Origin: Alphaproteobacteria bacterium 33-17
GTDB taxonomy: Bacteria; Pseudomonadota; Alphaproteobacteria; Rickettsiales; 33-17
Direction of reading: 5' to 3'
NCBI GenBank assembly: GCA_001897445.1
Contig: MKSX01000027.1
Span: 186,001-250,000 of the forward strand
Length of the DNA: 64,000 nucleotides
A program made the translations under genes and the position numbers. Positions 1-9,133 of this stretch are shown one piece after another (the stretch's first letter is position 1; the number at the start of each line of letters is the position of its first letter). The notes below the pieces were generated by a model that saw only the letters and a program-made list of their open reading frames with translations, was not told where the DNA came from and ran no database searches.

Positions 1-298
1 CCTTTACTGCAGCTAAAGCTAACGCATTTGCAAGCAGCTCAAAGTCCTTAGTTTTCCTGCCATTAACAAAGCTATTCCAAAGCGCCAAAGGCGAAGTTAG
101 AACTTTCTGAAGAAGCTTATAAACAAGCCATAGAGCTACAATTAAGGTAACAGTGCATAGTAAAACAACCATAAGATTCGTCGAGATAATACTGGAACTA
201 TAGTCAATAGTAATATCTTTATCATACAGCCCATAGTATACAGAAAATAAGATAGTTACTAAGTAAAGTACTAAAATTGGTAGAGTTTTTCTAAACAT
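1..298 (-). CDS. HemY-like membrane-anchored protein, N-terminal part (cut by window edge)
   Basis: The reverse strand opens with ATG at 298, preceded by a strong ribosome binding site (GAAGGGGG, complement of 303-310), and stays open to the window edge. About 99 residues are visible: a short cytoplasmic start, a first hydrophobic segment (about residues 6-22), a short acidic loop, a second hydrophobic segment (about 38-60), then a basic stretch with an 'SPLALW' motif and the beginning of helical repeats ending in 'LANALALAA'. This two-helix anchor followed by TPR-like helices matches the N-terminus of the HemY/COG3898 family. The start lies 12 bases past the ccmB stop, so it is probably the last gene of an xseA-ccmA-ccmB operon. 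The role of the family is not settled, and the C-terminus cannot be seen. Confidence 0.6.
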   Translation of the reverse strand, partial: MFRKTLPILVLYLVTILFSVYYGLYDKDITIDYSSSIISTNLMVVLLCTVTLIVALWLVYKLLQKVLTSPLALWNSFVNGRKTKDFELLANALALAAVK

Positions 299-309
299 TT
301 TGCCCCCTT

Positions 310-927
310 CTATTTAAAGGCTTTCATTAATCCAAGAGATAGTAATCCCAGTCCACCATATGCCATAAGAGCAGGAAGCATCGAATGACTATTGCCTGCA
401 ATATTAATGAGTAACATTGGGGCAATTATTAGCGGAAAGTAGAAAATAAATAACATACTAACACTACGCATGCCGCTAGTTGCAAAGCTAGTCATCACAC
501 TTACCAGCGATATAGTAGGCATTACCATTAGTTTAAGCGCTACTGAATAAGCTATACCACTAATATCCATTTTGTAAAACATAAATCCTACTAAAAACTC
601 AACTATTGCTATTGGCAGCATTATAGCAATAAAATGGTTGATAGATTTAAATAGAACAATAGTTTTATACTTAATTTTCATTGAAACTAGAAGGTCAATT
701 GTGCCGTCTTTAATATCATCCGCTGCTATTTGATCAAGCGATAATAATAGAACCAACACCATACCAACTGTAAAGATACTCTGGGCTGATTTATGCAGGA
801 TATCCAGAGGAATACTAAACGAAAATATGATATGTATAATAATAAGGCATATGGTGTTTACAGCGATTTTGTATAGTAAGCGATTACAAGCTGCGTCTCG
901 GATAAGCAATAACCAAAACTTATGCAT
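310..927 (-). CDS. ccmB: Heme exporter protein B (CcmB), ABC-type permease subunit
   Basis: A 205-residue membrane protein with about six hydrophobic segments, close to the usual CcmB length of about 220. The N-terminal 'FWLLLIRDA' and the loop around residues 65-80 ('LDQIAADDIKDGTIDLL') fit the CcmB family, where the equivalent loop carries a conserved acidic pattern. CcmB forms the membrane part of the CcmAB transporter, which releases the CcmE-heme complex during cytochrome c maturation (family knowledge). Its start overlaps the ccmA stop by 8 bases, which implies translational coupling. No other ccm genes are in the window, in line with the scattered ccm genes of Rickettsiales-like genomes. 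Confidence 0.88.
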   Translation of the reverse strand: MHKFWLLLIRDAACNRLLYKIAVNTICLIIIHIIFSFSIPLDILHKSAQSIFTVGMVLVLLLSLDQIAADDIKDGTIDLLVSMKIKYKTIVLFKSINHFIAIMLPIAIVEFLVGFMFYKMDISGIAYSVALKLMVMPTISLVSVMTSFATSGMRSVSMLFIFYFPLIIAPMLLINIAGNSHSMLPALMAYGGLGLLSLGLMKAFK

Positions 928-1525
928 TTTTGAAATCCCCCAAATTTACAGTTATAGCATTCTTAAGCTTTAAATCATTGTGGCTTGCTATAAATACTAT
1001 ACCGCCCTCTCCAGCCCTAACCTCAATTGCATGAAGCAGTCTTGCTTTTGATTCTTCATCTAAGTGAACTTCTGGCTCATCAAGCACCCAAATATCGCTA
1101 TGAACAGCCAAAAGCCTAGCTAAAGCTACTTTTTTATTCCAACCCTCAGATAAATCTTCGCATTTTTCATCGATTACATCACCAAGCCCAAAATAGCCGA
1201 CAGCCGCATCAAGCATTAGGTTGCAATCTGATAAAGCCGACCAAAAAGCTATGTTATTTCCAACAGTTTCACCAGGTTTTACAGCTATTTTATGACCAAT
1301 ATAATTTACACTTATCGGATAATCATAAAAGTCATGACCATTTACTAAAACATTGCCATTATTTGGCTTATTTATTCCTGCTATAGCCTTTAAAATACTG
1401 CTTTTACCAGAACCGTTCTTACCTACAAACTGAACAATCGTGCATTTACCAATACTGAAAGATAAACCTTTAAAAACAGGAATATCATTATATGAAATTT
1501 CAACATTATCAAAGGTAAGGATCAT
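920..1525 (-). CDS. ccmA: Heme exporter ATP-binding protein (CcmA)
   Basis: A 201-residue ABC ATPase. Walker A is at residues 35-42 (GKNGSGKS), the signature at 125-128 (LSEG), Walker B ends at D149 with catalytic E150 ('WVLDEPE'), and the switch histidine lies in 'ASHND'. The residue after the signature glycine is W129; many ABC proteins, including other CcmA, have Q or M there. CcmA powers the CcmB permease in cytochrome c maturation. The gene overlaps xseA by four bases (ATGA) and ccmB by eight, so the three are probably co-translated. The small size, a single domain without a C-terminal extension, is typical of CcmA and argues against other ABC families. Confidence 0.9.
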   Translation of the reverse strand: MILTFDNVEISYNDIPVFKGLSFSIGKCTIVQFVGKNGSGKSSILKAIAGINKPNNGNVLVNGHDFYDYPISVNYIGHKIAVKPGETVGNNIAFWSALSDCNLMLDAAVGYFGLGDVIDEKCEDLSEGWNKKVALARLLAVHSDIWVLDEPEVHLDEESKARLLHAIEVRAGEGGIVFIASHNDLKLKNAITVNLGDFKNA

Positions 1526-2985
1526 TTTGCCTCCTCAAGTGCTATAAACTTATAATGACCATCTGCAAACTCAAGATCATATTTTTCACCTTTATTTACC
1601 ATAGATTTTAAAGTAACTAAGTTATCATTTTCATCTCTTAAAACTGTATAACCACGGTTTAAAACATTAGTATAACTATATGACTCAAGCATCTGATTGA
1701 CGTTTTGCAGCTTTAGTTTTACCATATCAATATTCTTGCCAATACCAGCTTCATATCTTTTTATAATGGATTCAAATTGCTGCTGGTTAATTTTAATATT
1801 CTGCTCAAGTAGTTCTGGCGTAAGCCTGCATTTTAACTGAGTAAAACCAGCCTCAGATCTTTCTGTTGCCCTATTGATATAATTCTGCGATAAAAGTCCT
1901 AATTTCTCTAACTTCATATACTGATTAGCAATATAATCGTCAGGCTTTGGCAATTTATTTGCAAGCTGTTTAACTTGTGAATCAGCTCTTTCTGTAGCCC
2001 TTAAAATATAATTGTAAGATAGCGCACCTAAGTTCTGAACCTTTGTTATCTGATTTTCAATAAACTCATCTGGCTTAGGTATTTGAAGCACCAGATGACC
2101 AAGCTTTGAAGCAATCGAGTCAAATTTATTTAGCAATAATTGCTCAATATGGTTATAGAATTTTGATATATATACTTTCAATTCCTTTGCGTCAGGTGTG
2201 GCAAGTTCCGCAGCTGCTGTGGGCGTTGGCGCTCTTAAGTCAGCAGCATAATCAATTAAGGTAAAGTCTGTTTCATGCCCAATTGCTGATATTACAGGAA
2301 TTTTCGATGCAAATACTGCCCTAACCAAAGCCTCATCATTGAAATACCATAAGTCTTCAAATGAACCGCCGCCACGTGCAATAATCAAGGTGTCTATCTC
2401 ACTCATAGTATTTGCTTTATTTAATGCCTCAAGTACCTGACTTGCACATTTTTCGCCCTGAACCAGCACAGGGAATAAATATATAGTCACCGGGAATCTT
2501 TCTGTTATTCTATGCAAAATATCCTGAATAACTGCACCTGTTGGCGATGTAATTACACCTATTACTTTAGGAAATTTTGGAATAGGCTTTTTATGCTGAG
2601 CATCAAAAAGACCTTCTTTTTCTAAAGCTTTTTTAAGTGCCTCAAGCTTAGCCATAAGCGCACCGATACCAGCAAGCTCAGCTTTTTCAACGATCATCTG
2701 ATATTTTGACTGCCCAGGAAAAGTAGTAATGGAGCCATAACAAACTATTTCCATTCCATCTTCAAGCTTAAGACCCATTGAGTCATACTTTCCGCGCCAA
2801 ATTACAGCACTTATTACTGCATTGTCATCTTTAAGGCTAAAATAAGCATGACCTGAAGCCGCAACCTTTAGACCAGATACTTCACCTCTAATTTTTACAT
2901 ATGAGAAGTTTAGATCGATTGTCTTTTTAATAAGGCTTGAAATCTCACTTACAGTTAGCTCGGTTAAATTTTCCTTAGTTATCAT
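1522..2985 (-). CDS. xseA: Exodeoxyribonuclease VII large subunit
   Basis: A 487-residue protein. An N-terminal OB-fold (about residues 1-105; 'VKIRGEVSGLK', 'GHAYFSLKD') is followed by the catalytic region with 'VIGVITSPTGAVIQDI' (142-156), 'ARGGGSFEDLW' (203-213), 'FNDEALVRAV' and 'VISAIGHETDFTLIDY' (231-246), all hallmarks of XseA. A long helical region follows, holding a 43-residue tandem duplication (303-345 and 346-388), then a C-terminal 'RGYTVLRD' element. XseA with XseB degrades single-stranded DNA in repair; xseB is not in the window. The total length is a little above the roughly 450 of enteric XseA and is explained by the repeat. It is the first gene of the xseA-ccmA-ccmB operon. 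Confidence 0.95.
   Translation of the reverse strand: MITKENLTELTVSEISSLIKKTIDLNFSYVKIRGEVSGLKVAASGHAYFSLKDDNAVISAVIWRGKYDSMGLKLEDGMEIVCYGSITTFPGQSKYQMIVEKAELAGIGALMAKLEALKKALEKEGLFDAQHKKPIPKFPKVIGVITSPTGAVIQDILHRITERFPVTIYLFPVLVQGEKCASQVLEALNKANTMSEIDTLIIARGGGSFEDLWYFNDEALVRAVFASKIPVISAIGHETDFTLIDYAADLRAPTPTAAAELATPDAKELKVYISKFYNHIEQLLLNKFDSIASKLGHLVLQIPKPDEFIENQITKVQNLGALSYNYILRATERADSQVKQLANKLPKPDDYIANQYMKLEKLGLLSQNYINRATERSEAGFTQLKCRLTPELLEQNIKINQQQFESIIKRYEAGIGKNIDMVKLKLQNVNQMLESYSYTNVLNRGYTVLRDENDNLVTLKSMVNKGEKYDLEFADGHYKFIALEEAK
1822..2079 (-). repeat. Tandem 43-codon duplication inside xseA
   Basis: Two adjacent 129-base units encode residues 303-345 and 346-388 of XseA. Both begin with PKPD followed by an aromatic residue (EF or DY), and both contain an 'LG-LS-NYI-RATER' pattern at the same spacing. 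Units of this kind lengthen the coiled-coil arm by a fixed amount. The units differ at many positions, so the duplication is old or under diverging selection. Confidence 0.85.
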
Positions 2986-3080
2986 AGATTTATAATTATT
3001 TACAATTTACTTACCTAGTTATAGCACCTGGGTAAAAAAACTCCACCTTAAATTTTAAACCCCAATATATTACAAAAACA

Positions 3081-3109
3081 TTGACAATTGGTTAATAATG
3101 GGTTAATAA
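3081..3109 (+). promoter_or_regulatory. Candidate promoter for the 3146 gene
   Basis: A perfect TTGACA (3081-3086) is followed after 17 bases by TAATAA (3104-3109), 37 bases before the ATG at 3146. The -10 is a poor match. The spacer and -10 hold a short direct repeat (GGTTAATAAT twice), which could be a binding site or simple AT-rich repetition. Confidence 0.5.
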
Positions 3110-3145
3110 TTTTGCAATTTTCGCGACAATTAAAACGGATTAAAT

Positions 3146-5491
3146 ATGCTTACATCTTTGACATCAATGACATTTCGTGCTGAAAGCAGCGATTTTTATA
3201 GCTTTATAATGAGACTAAAACAATATCATTATTTTAATATTGAAGATAAATTAGTTGCAATAGATGCTATTTCCGCATTATCAAAACCCCGTTATTGCTT
3301 TCCAGATACCACAATTCATCACTTGCAATCGATTGAAATGCTTGATGCTTATTCATATTTCACCAGTTTTTTTATAAAATCAAAAATCTATCCAGAGCAG
3401 CTAATTTCTACAATTGCAAATCATATTTTCTTAATACCAGATGAAAATTATAAGCTGAATATGTTAAGATACTATTGCGACCATATGAATTTGTATTCAT
3501 TCAAAAGCTTAAACCGTCTTTATTTTGAACTTCAGAAACGTGGTCTTTATAAATATTCTTTATTTATTTTAAATAATTACTCACATGTTATACCTTATGA
3601 TATGCATGAATATCAGAGAAAAATACATTTTGCTGTGCTAACAGATCCTGTGTACCAAATAATATCATCGGGTTTAATTGCCTCATTCATGATTACCAAT
3701 GCAGGATTAAAGATAGATCTAAGTATCCCAGCAGATCATCTTTCGGATAATATTGATGTCAAAGTTAATAAAAAAATCACTGAAATTTTGAAGCTTGTAG
3801 CTCCTTTTGTAGCCACACCTTACCTATCTCATAAATATTCACATGATACAGCATTTATTGACCGCAAGGCAATTAAGCAATCAGAGCAGCTATTTATAAA
3901 TTTTGCCATAAGAATTGCGAGTACTTTAGATCATATTTATATGGATCATATTAGAGCAATTCATACGCATTACCAAAATGCATTATTAATGTCGGCTACG
4001 CATGAATCAAAATCAGAATACATGGATAAGTACTACGCAGATCTTGAAAATCAACTAAAATCTTATAATTGCCATAGATTTGCTTATGAAGTAAACCTGC
4101 TGTTTTTTCAGCATATTCCCGCTATGAAACTTATACAAGATTGCTATCACTATGCCATTAGTACAAGTCAAACATATCAGTTCAAAGGCGTTCTAAAAAC
4201 TATTTATGATTACTGTAAAGTCTATTACCCAGAAGATGCAGCTTATATTGGGCAAATCATCTATGCTTTAGAAAATTATATAGCTGACCATGGTATTTCA
4301 AATAAAGGTAATGTCATTAAAAGCAACGAATTTAGATATTTTGTTATTAAAACTAATAAGGTTACCGATGAAACAAGTAAAAAACCATATTCAGAAAACT
4401 ATAAAAAAATCATAGAAAAATCTGAAAACCTTACTGAAGTTATCATACCTTATTATCTTAACTTAGTGTTTGAAAACAGCAGAGTTTGCTCTAATAAGCT
4501 GAGTGATAATTTTGAAATCGCTTCAAAAAAGATTGCTAACTATGTTACTATTCAGTCTATTCTCGGCAGTACGTTTGAAAAACACTGGGGCAACAGAATT
4601 ACACCTAATTTTACATTTAATGATATTAAAAATATTTTTACTCCAGGGCTTAAATGGCGCTGGACTGATGGAGAATTTTATACGATATCACCTTTCTCTA
4701 TGGGAGAACTTGCAGTATCTATCGTACTTCTTGATGATGCAGATGGAATAGGTTTTGGATTTAATAATACAGGTCTTCTGCTTAATCCAGCTACTAAAGA
4801 ACTTGAATTTTGTAGAATTGACACAGGTTACCCTGCAAACGAACTAACTAAAAGCTTTGGACGAACAAATCCATTTACCGAAGGACTTGCATTAATATTT
4901 TGCCAAAGCGGCGAAACCTTTCTAAATGAAAACATACTAAAATTTAGCCCAAATTATAGATTTGGCGTACAATTATGTGTAAGCGGCATAACTTTTGAAC
5001 GAACTATATTTCATAATCCAGAAAGGTTTGAAAGAGATACCGAATACAAAGGCAGACGCCATATTAACTTTATGCAGATAATTGAAAACATTCCTCCGTA
5101 TTACATCCACTGCGCCTTAGCTAAATGGGTAGGTGTAGGTAAATATTTGCATAAATCAGCTCATAACTCGTTACTAGGTAAAATTGATGATTTGTTACAA
5201 GATTTACCACCAAACAAAAGAAATAAAGCTGCTCAGGACAAATTTAAAGTAGCTATAAGTAATATTGAGACAATCTTTAAAGACATTTATAGATATTATC
5301 ATGGTTATTATAATAGCATACCCAATTACCCTGCATCTAAATTTAACATTAAAAAACTCGTTGTAAATACATCTTCTTATAGGGTTATTGAAGAACTTGA
5401 GAGCCTTAACAACCCTAAAAACCACCTGGTATATAACAATAAAGAAAATAAAAATACAATACCAATAACTTTTATTAACTATAATAAATAG
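3146..5491 (+). CDS. Large protein of unknown function, kinase-like motif order, paralogue of the next gene
   Basis: A 781-residue protein that I cannot assign to a named family. It has no signal peptide and no convincing membrane segment; the N-terminal 370 residues look all-helical. The C-terminal half shares with the downstream gene the pattern RW-DG-FY, then S--E, and 'KEL' followed by a G-Y pair. In order it shows K402 in a hydrophobic strand ('YFVIKTNK'), E431 in a helix ('LTEVIIPYY'), D533, N540/N541 ('FNNTGLLLN') and D559-x-G561 ('CRIDTGYP'). This is the order of residues in protein and lipid kinases of the HipA/PI-kinase type: beta-3 lysine, helix-C glutamate, catalytic loop, metal-binding aspartate. 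That reading is inference. The gene may encode a secreted effector. The basic, low-complexity C-terminus (KENKN) may be disordered. Confidence 0.75.
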   Translation: MLTSLTSMTFRAESSDFYSFIMRLKQYHYFNIEDKLVAIDAISALSKPRYCFPDTTIHHLQSIEMLDAYSYFTSFFIKSKIYPEQLISTIANHIFLIPDENYKLNMLRYYCDHMNLYSFKSLNRLYFELQKRGLYKYSLFILNNYSHVIPYDMHEYQRKIHFAVLTDPVYQIISSGLIASFMITNAGLKIDLSIPADHLSDNIDVKVNKKITEILKLVAPFVATPYLSHKYSHDTAFIDRKAIKQSEQLFINFAIRIASTLDHIYMDHIRAIHTHYQNALLMSATHESKSEYMDKYYADLENQLKSYNCHRFAYEVNLLFFQHIPAMKLIQDCYHYAISTSQTYQFKGVLKTIYDYCKVYYPEDAAYIGQIIYALENYIADHGISNKGNVIKSNEFRYFVIKTNKVTDETSKKPYSENYKKIIEKSENLTEVIIPYYLNLVFENSRVCSNKLSDNFEIASKKIANYVTIQSILGSTFEKHWGNRITPNFTFNDIKNIFTPGLKWRWTDGEFYTISPFSMGELAVSIVLLDDADGIGFGFNNTGLLLNPATKELEFCRIDTGYPANELTKSFGRTNPFTEGLALIFCQSGETFLNENILKFSPNYRFGVQLCVSGITFERTIFHNPERFERDTEYKGRRHINFMQIIENIPPYYIHCALAKWVGVGKYLHKSAHNSLLGKIDDLLQDLPPNKRNKAAQDKFKVAISNIETIFKDIYRYYHGYYNSIPNYPASKFNIKKLVVNTSSYRVIEELESLNNPKNHLVYNNKENKNTIPITFINYNK

Positions 5492-5663
5492 TTACAGAAA
5501 TAAAAAACTTTATTGGGAAAAAATTTTGACATAAAATTAATTTTTTCCCAAGCAAAATGCAAAAAATTGTTTTACAATTCATCTTATAGTAGATAAAAAA
5601 AACCGACTAAAAACTTGCAATCTTTTAACTCTAGACTTTTTTGTTTAAGAGATATTAGATTGC

Positions 5664-7910
5664 ATGCCGATTTTCGGAAATATATACAATCTCAAAGGTA
5701 GAATTATTGTGGCAAAGTTAAAATTATTAAATTCACATATAATCCATGAACTTAAATCCTACGAAGCAAATCAAGTTATAGAAAACTTAACCTGCCTACG
5801 TGATATTTACGCTAAAAGCATAGGCATGATGGAATTTTTTACCCGCGAAAATTACATTTTAGCAGATTATCAAAAGATTTTGTTTTTACAAGATATGCTA
5901 TATATAATGACAAATTTCAATAGCATATTCTCTCAGCAAGATATTGCCACTTTACTCAGCGAAAAAGAAACCTATATTGCGAGTTATTCTGCATTTTTAA
6001 ATCTGACTTTAAAAGAATTAAAATTTACCGAAAACAAATCAGGTTTATGCAAACTTATTGCCATATACACATTCCTAACACCACCACTTTACGAAAACAC
6101 AAATTTCACAAGAGACTTAGTATATGCAATTGAAATTAACAACTCTATTGAACTTTATTACGAGTTACTGAGGAATAACCTAATAGATCCAGCGTTATGT
6201 ATGAATCATGCTCTACAAGAATGTATTACCGATGAAAACTGGAGAAATTTTTTGGAAGTTCATTCAACATTATTATTTCAACTTAAAAAAGACCCCATTT
6301 TTACAAAATTTACATCTAAAAACATTCCTGTTTTTATGATCCCTGCTTATGTTCAACATCAATCATTATTTGATATAATGATAAGCAAAAACCCCGATGA
6401 AGTTGCAGCAACTTATGTATCATCTTTAGCGGAAATTATAAATTGCCCAGTCGTAGTTAATTCTGGCACTTCACAAGATATTTATCTACACGAAGAACCT
6501 GGTCACCATGCCTTAAGCCAAATATTTTTTTGCACAAGGGTCATTAAGATCTATAGAGCAAACTATGCAAAAATGGTAGACTATTACAACATCTTAGCAT
6601 ATTTAATAAATAAGCTTAACCAGAGTAATCCCGAACAATTTAATATTGCACAGCAAGAGTTTCTTGCATTCATATATCAGTTATACGTTGCAGACCACGA
6701 AATTACCTACGAAACCCTGCTATTCGTCCTTCCATTTTATATTACACCCCAACTTTGCAATATATTAGAGGAATTGTCGCTATGCGCTTCTAAAATCGGG
6801 CTATCAATTGACTTCTTAAAAAATATAGCAGAGAAGTACAAAGATGATAAAGAAATACATAAATCTATTAACAACCAAATTTTCAGGCTTCAAAACTTTG
6901 CCAATTCAAAAAAATTTAAAGGACACGTACTTAAAACCCCATCTTATTTATCTGTTAGCATGCGTGCGCAAGCTAACAACATATTTGACCTGGATCAAAA
7001 TTTATGCGAGGTAATCATCAATCTTTATACAAGGGGTTTATTTGGCAAAGCTAAGGTCACACAAGTAAAACTTCTCAAACATGGTTATCATTTGTTAGAT
7101 AAAGAGGTAGACGATTTTATCCCACTTAACCATTTTTTTGAAAATCTTGAAGACTTAGCCAATATATGCTCCCATAGTGAGCAATATCGCTGGAAAGATG
7201 GTGTATTTTATCACTTAAGTATAAGATCATTAGCTGAAATTTTAATTTTCAACCTTATGACAGGCAATAAAAACATTGATTTTCTTAATGAATGCGGCTT
7301 TGTTTTAGATACAGTAAGAAAAGAACTTATTATGGTTCAGTTAGGCTATAACCTTGCAGCAAGTAAAATGTTTAAAAACGATCTTAGCCATTTAAATAAC
7401 ATAGATGATATGTTTATCACAAAAAACCATTACAGGTCTGTCACTTTCAATTTAAATAACAAATATACTGCCGATTTTTTGTCACCTTTTGGGACTTCGT
7501 TAGAAAAAATTAACCCAGATTATATCGCAGATGCCCTAAGCCGCTATGCAATAAGTTATAATATACCCAGAGAAACCCTATTTAACCGTTTTACAGAATC
7601 CGCTAAAAGCAATGGTATTCAATTTAATGTACATCATAAAGAGAAGATTAATGAATATTTTAGCTGGATGCATAAAATATTTGCAAAATGTAATACGAAC
7701 TATAAATTTCTCAGAAGTAAAAATGAAATTACCTCTACCAAAGACTTAATAAGTGAAAGACTAAAAATAAAGAGAATATATAAAGATTTCCATGATTTTA
7801 ACCCCGAACAAATTTCCGAATCAAATGGTAGGACAAATTTCCGCTTTTATTACAAAATATACAATAATCAAAGTGTTAAAAATACTGAAAGCCGAGACTT
7901 GACTTATTAA
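5664..7910 (+). CDS. Large protein of unknown function, degenerate paralogue of the previous gene
   Basis: A 748-residue protein, 172 bases after its paralogue. The shared C-terminal region begins at 'YRWKDGVFYHLS' (about residue 509) and runs through 'FVLDTVRKEL' (546-555). K424 ('GHVLKTPS') and E449 ('LCEVIINLY') are kept in the kinase-like order, and N542 survives, but the position of the other copy's 'IDTG' aspartate is 'QLGYN', with no aspartate. If the kinase-like reading is right, this copy is catalytically dead or altered. The ATG at 5664 lacks a good ribosome binding site; GTG at 5709, behind AAAGGTAG, is a possible alternative start that would remove 15 residues. No signal peptide or membrane segment is visible. 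Confidence 0.75.
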   Translation: MPIFGNIYNLKGRIIVAKLKLLNSHIIHELKSYEANQVIENLTCLRDIYAKSIGMMEFFTRENYILADYQKILFLQDMLYIMTNFNSIFSQQDIATLLSEKETYIASYSAFLNLTLKELKFTENKSGLCKLIAIYTFLTPPLYENTNFTRDLVYAIEINNSIELYYELLRNNLIDPALCMNHALQECITDENWRNFLEVHSTLLFQLKKDPIFTKFTSKNIPVFMIPAYVQHQSLFDIMISKNPDEVAATYVSSLAEIINCPVVVNSGTSQDIYLHEEPGHHALSQIFFCTRVIKIYRANYAKMVDYYNILAYLINKLNQSNPEQFNIAQQEFLAFIYQLYVADHEITYETLLFVLPFYITPQLCNILEELSLCASKIGLSIDFLKNIAEKYKDDKEIHKSINNQIFRLQNFANSKKFKGHVLKTPSYLSVSMRAQANNIFDLDQNLCEVIINLYTRGLFGKAKVTQVKLLKHGYHLLDKEVDDFIPLNHFFENLEDLANICSHSEQYRWKDGVFYHLSIRSLAEILIFNLMTGNKNIDFLNECGFVLDTVRKELIMVQLGYNLAASKMFKNDLSHLNNIDDMFITKNHYRSVTFNLNNKYTADFLSPFGTSLEKINPDYIADALSRYAISYNIPRETLFNRFTESAKSNGIQFNVHHKEKINEYFSWMHKIFAKCNTNYKFLRSKNEITSTKDLISERLKIKRIYKDFHDFNPEQISESNGRTNFRFYYKIYNNQSVKNTESRDLTY

Positions 7911-7930
7911 CAATAATCCTGTATATTTCC

Positions 7931-7961
7931 TCAGATTTTAATTGTTTTTAAAGTAATCTGA
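7931..7961 (+). promoter_or_regulatory. Hairpin over the carA translation start region
   Basis: A 7-bp inverted repeat, TCAGATT (7931-7937) and AATCTGA (7955-7961), ends two bases before the carA ATG at 7964. Any ribosome binding site (the AAG before ATG is weak) would lie in or beside the 3' arm, so the hairpin could limit translation. The pairing is short and may be fortuitous. Confidence 0.3.
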
Positions 7962-7963
7962 AG

Positions 7964-9133
7964 ATGAGTTTTGAAGTTCCTGCTAGTCATAAGTTTAATG
8001 CCGCGATTATTTTTAAATCAGGTGAAGTAATTTTCGGATCCGGATTTGGCTCTAAAGGTTTGAATTTTGGTGAAATTTGCTTTACTACAGGGATGACAGG
8101 GTATCAGGAAACCCTTACCGACCCATCATTTATGGATCAGATTGTTACTTTTACATTCCCACATATTGGAAACGTTGGCTGCAATAAAGACGATAATGAC
8201 GGAATTGCTCCGATTGCTAAAGGCTTGATTCTACGTAATAAACCAACACCACCTTCAAATTTCCGCAGCGAAGAAAGCTTAGAAAGCTGGCTTATATCGC
8301 ACAATATATTTGCTGTTTTCGGCGTAGATACTCGCGCTATAACCCGCAAAATTAGAAAAGAAGGCTCACAAATGGTGGCAATTGTCCATCAGGATAAACT
8401 TACATCAGAATATTTGAGCGAAGTTCATAAAGAACTGGTAAATGTACCTGAAATGACTGGAAAAGAACTAGCTTTAATCGCATCTGTTAAAGAGATTACA
8501 GAATGGTCTGAAGGTCTTTATGAAGGCGAAATAATTGCAGACATTAAAACAGATGCTACTATTGCAGTACTTGATTTTGGTGCAAAGTATAATATCTTGC
8601 GCTGCCTAAAGTCATATGGCGCAAAAGTTATTGTTTTTCCAGGAAATACAGATTTTGCTACAATAAAAAGCTATAACCCTAGCGGTATATTTTTATCAAA
8701 TGGTCCTGGCGATCCTAAAGAAACATATGAAGTTATCAAACAAAACATGCAGGATATGCTAAACTCTGGTATTCCAGTGTTTGGTATTTGTCTTGGTCAT
8801 CAGTTGCTTGGACTTGCTTTTGGCGGCTCTACTTACCACATGAAACAAGGACACAGAGGTGCAAACCATCCTGTTTTCAACTCACAGACTGGTAAAGTAG
8901 AAATCACAAGCCAAAACCATGGATTTGCCGTAGATAAAAATAGTTTACCAGCTAATATAGAAGTTACACATACATCATTATTTGATGGCTCAGTTGAAGG
9001 ACTTGAGAAAAAAGATGGAAGCGTATTCTCGGTGCAATATCACCCTGAAGCATCCCCTGGTCCTCATGACAGCCATTATTTATTTACAAAGTTTATTGAA
9101 TCAATAGAAGCGTATAAGAAAAATCATGCCTAA
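7964..9133 (+). CDS. carA: Carbamoyl-phosphate synthase small (glutaminase) subunit
   Basis: A 389-residue protein of normal CarA length. The N-terminal domain has '[20 protein letters not shown]' (about residues 27-46), which contacts the large subunit. The C-terminal class I glutamine amidotransferase domain has 'SNGPGDP', the nucleophile C276 in '[10 protein letters not shown]', and the His/Glu pair in '[12 protein letters not shown]'. CarA hydrolyses glutamine and passes ammonia to CarB for carbamoyl phosphate, which feeds pyrimidine and arginine synthesis. Its 3' end overlaps carB by 8 bases. A working carAB pair suggests that the organism still makes pyrimidines, unlike Rickettsia itself, which lacks the pathway. 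Confidence 0.97.
   Translation: MSFEVPASHKFNAAIIFKSGEVIFGSGFGSKGLNFGEICFTTGMTGYQETLTDPSFMDQIVTFTFPHIGNVGCNKDDNDGIAPIAKGLILRNKPTPPSNFRSEESLESWLISHNIFAVFGVDTRAITRKIRKEGSQMVAIVHQDKLTSEYLSEVHKELVNVPEMTGKELALIASVKEITEWSEGLYEGEIIADIKTDATIAVLDFGAKYNILRCLKSYGAKVIVFPGNTDFATIKSYNPSGIFLSNGPGDPKETYEVIKQNMQDMLNSGIPVFGICLGHQLLGLAFGGSTYHMKQGHRGANHPVFNSQTGKVEITSQNHGFAVDKNSLPANIEVTHTSLFDGSVEGLEKKDGSVFSVQYHPEASPGPHDSHYLFTKFIESIEAYKKNHA

Noticed and set aside
4503..4751. 82-codon frame inside the 3146 gene
   Set aside because: Overlaps a better-supported long gene in another frame and shows no independent start signal.
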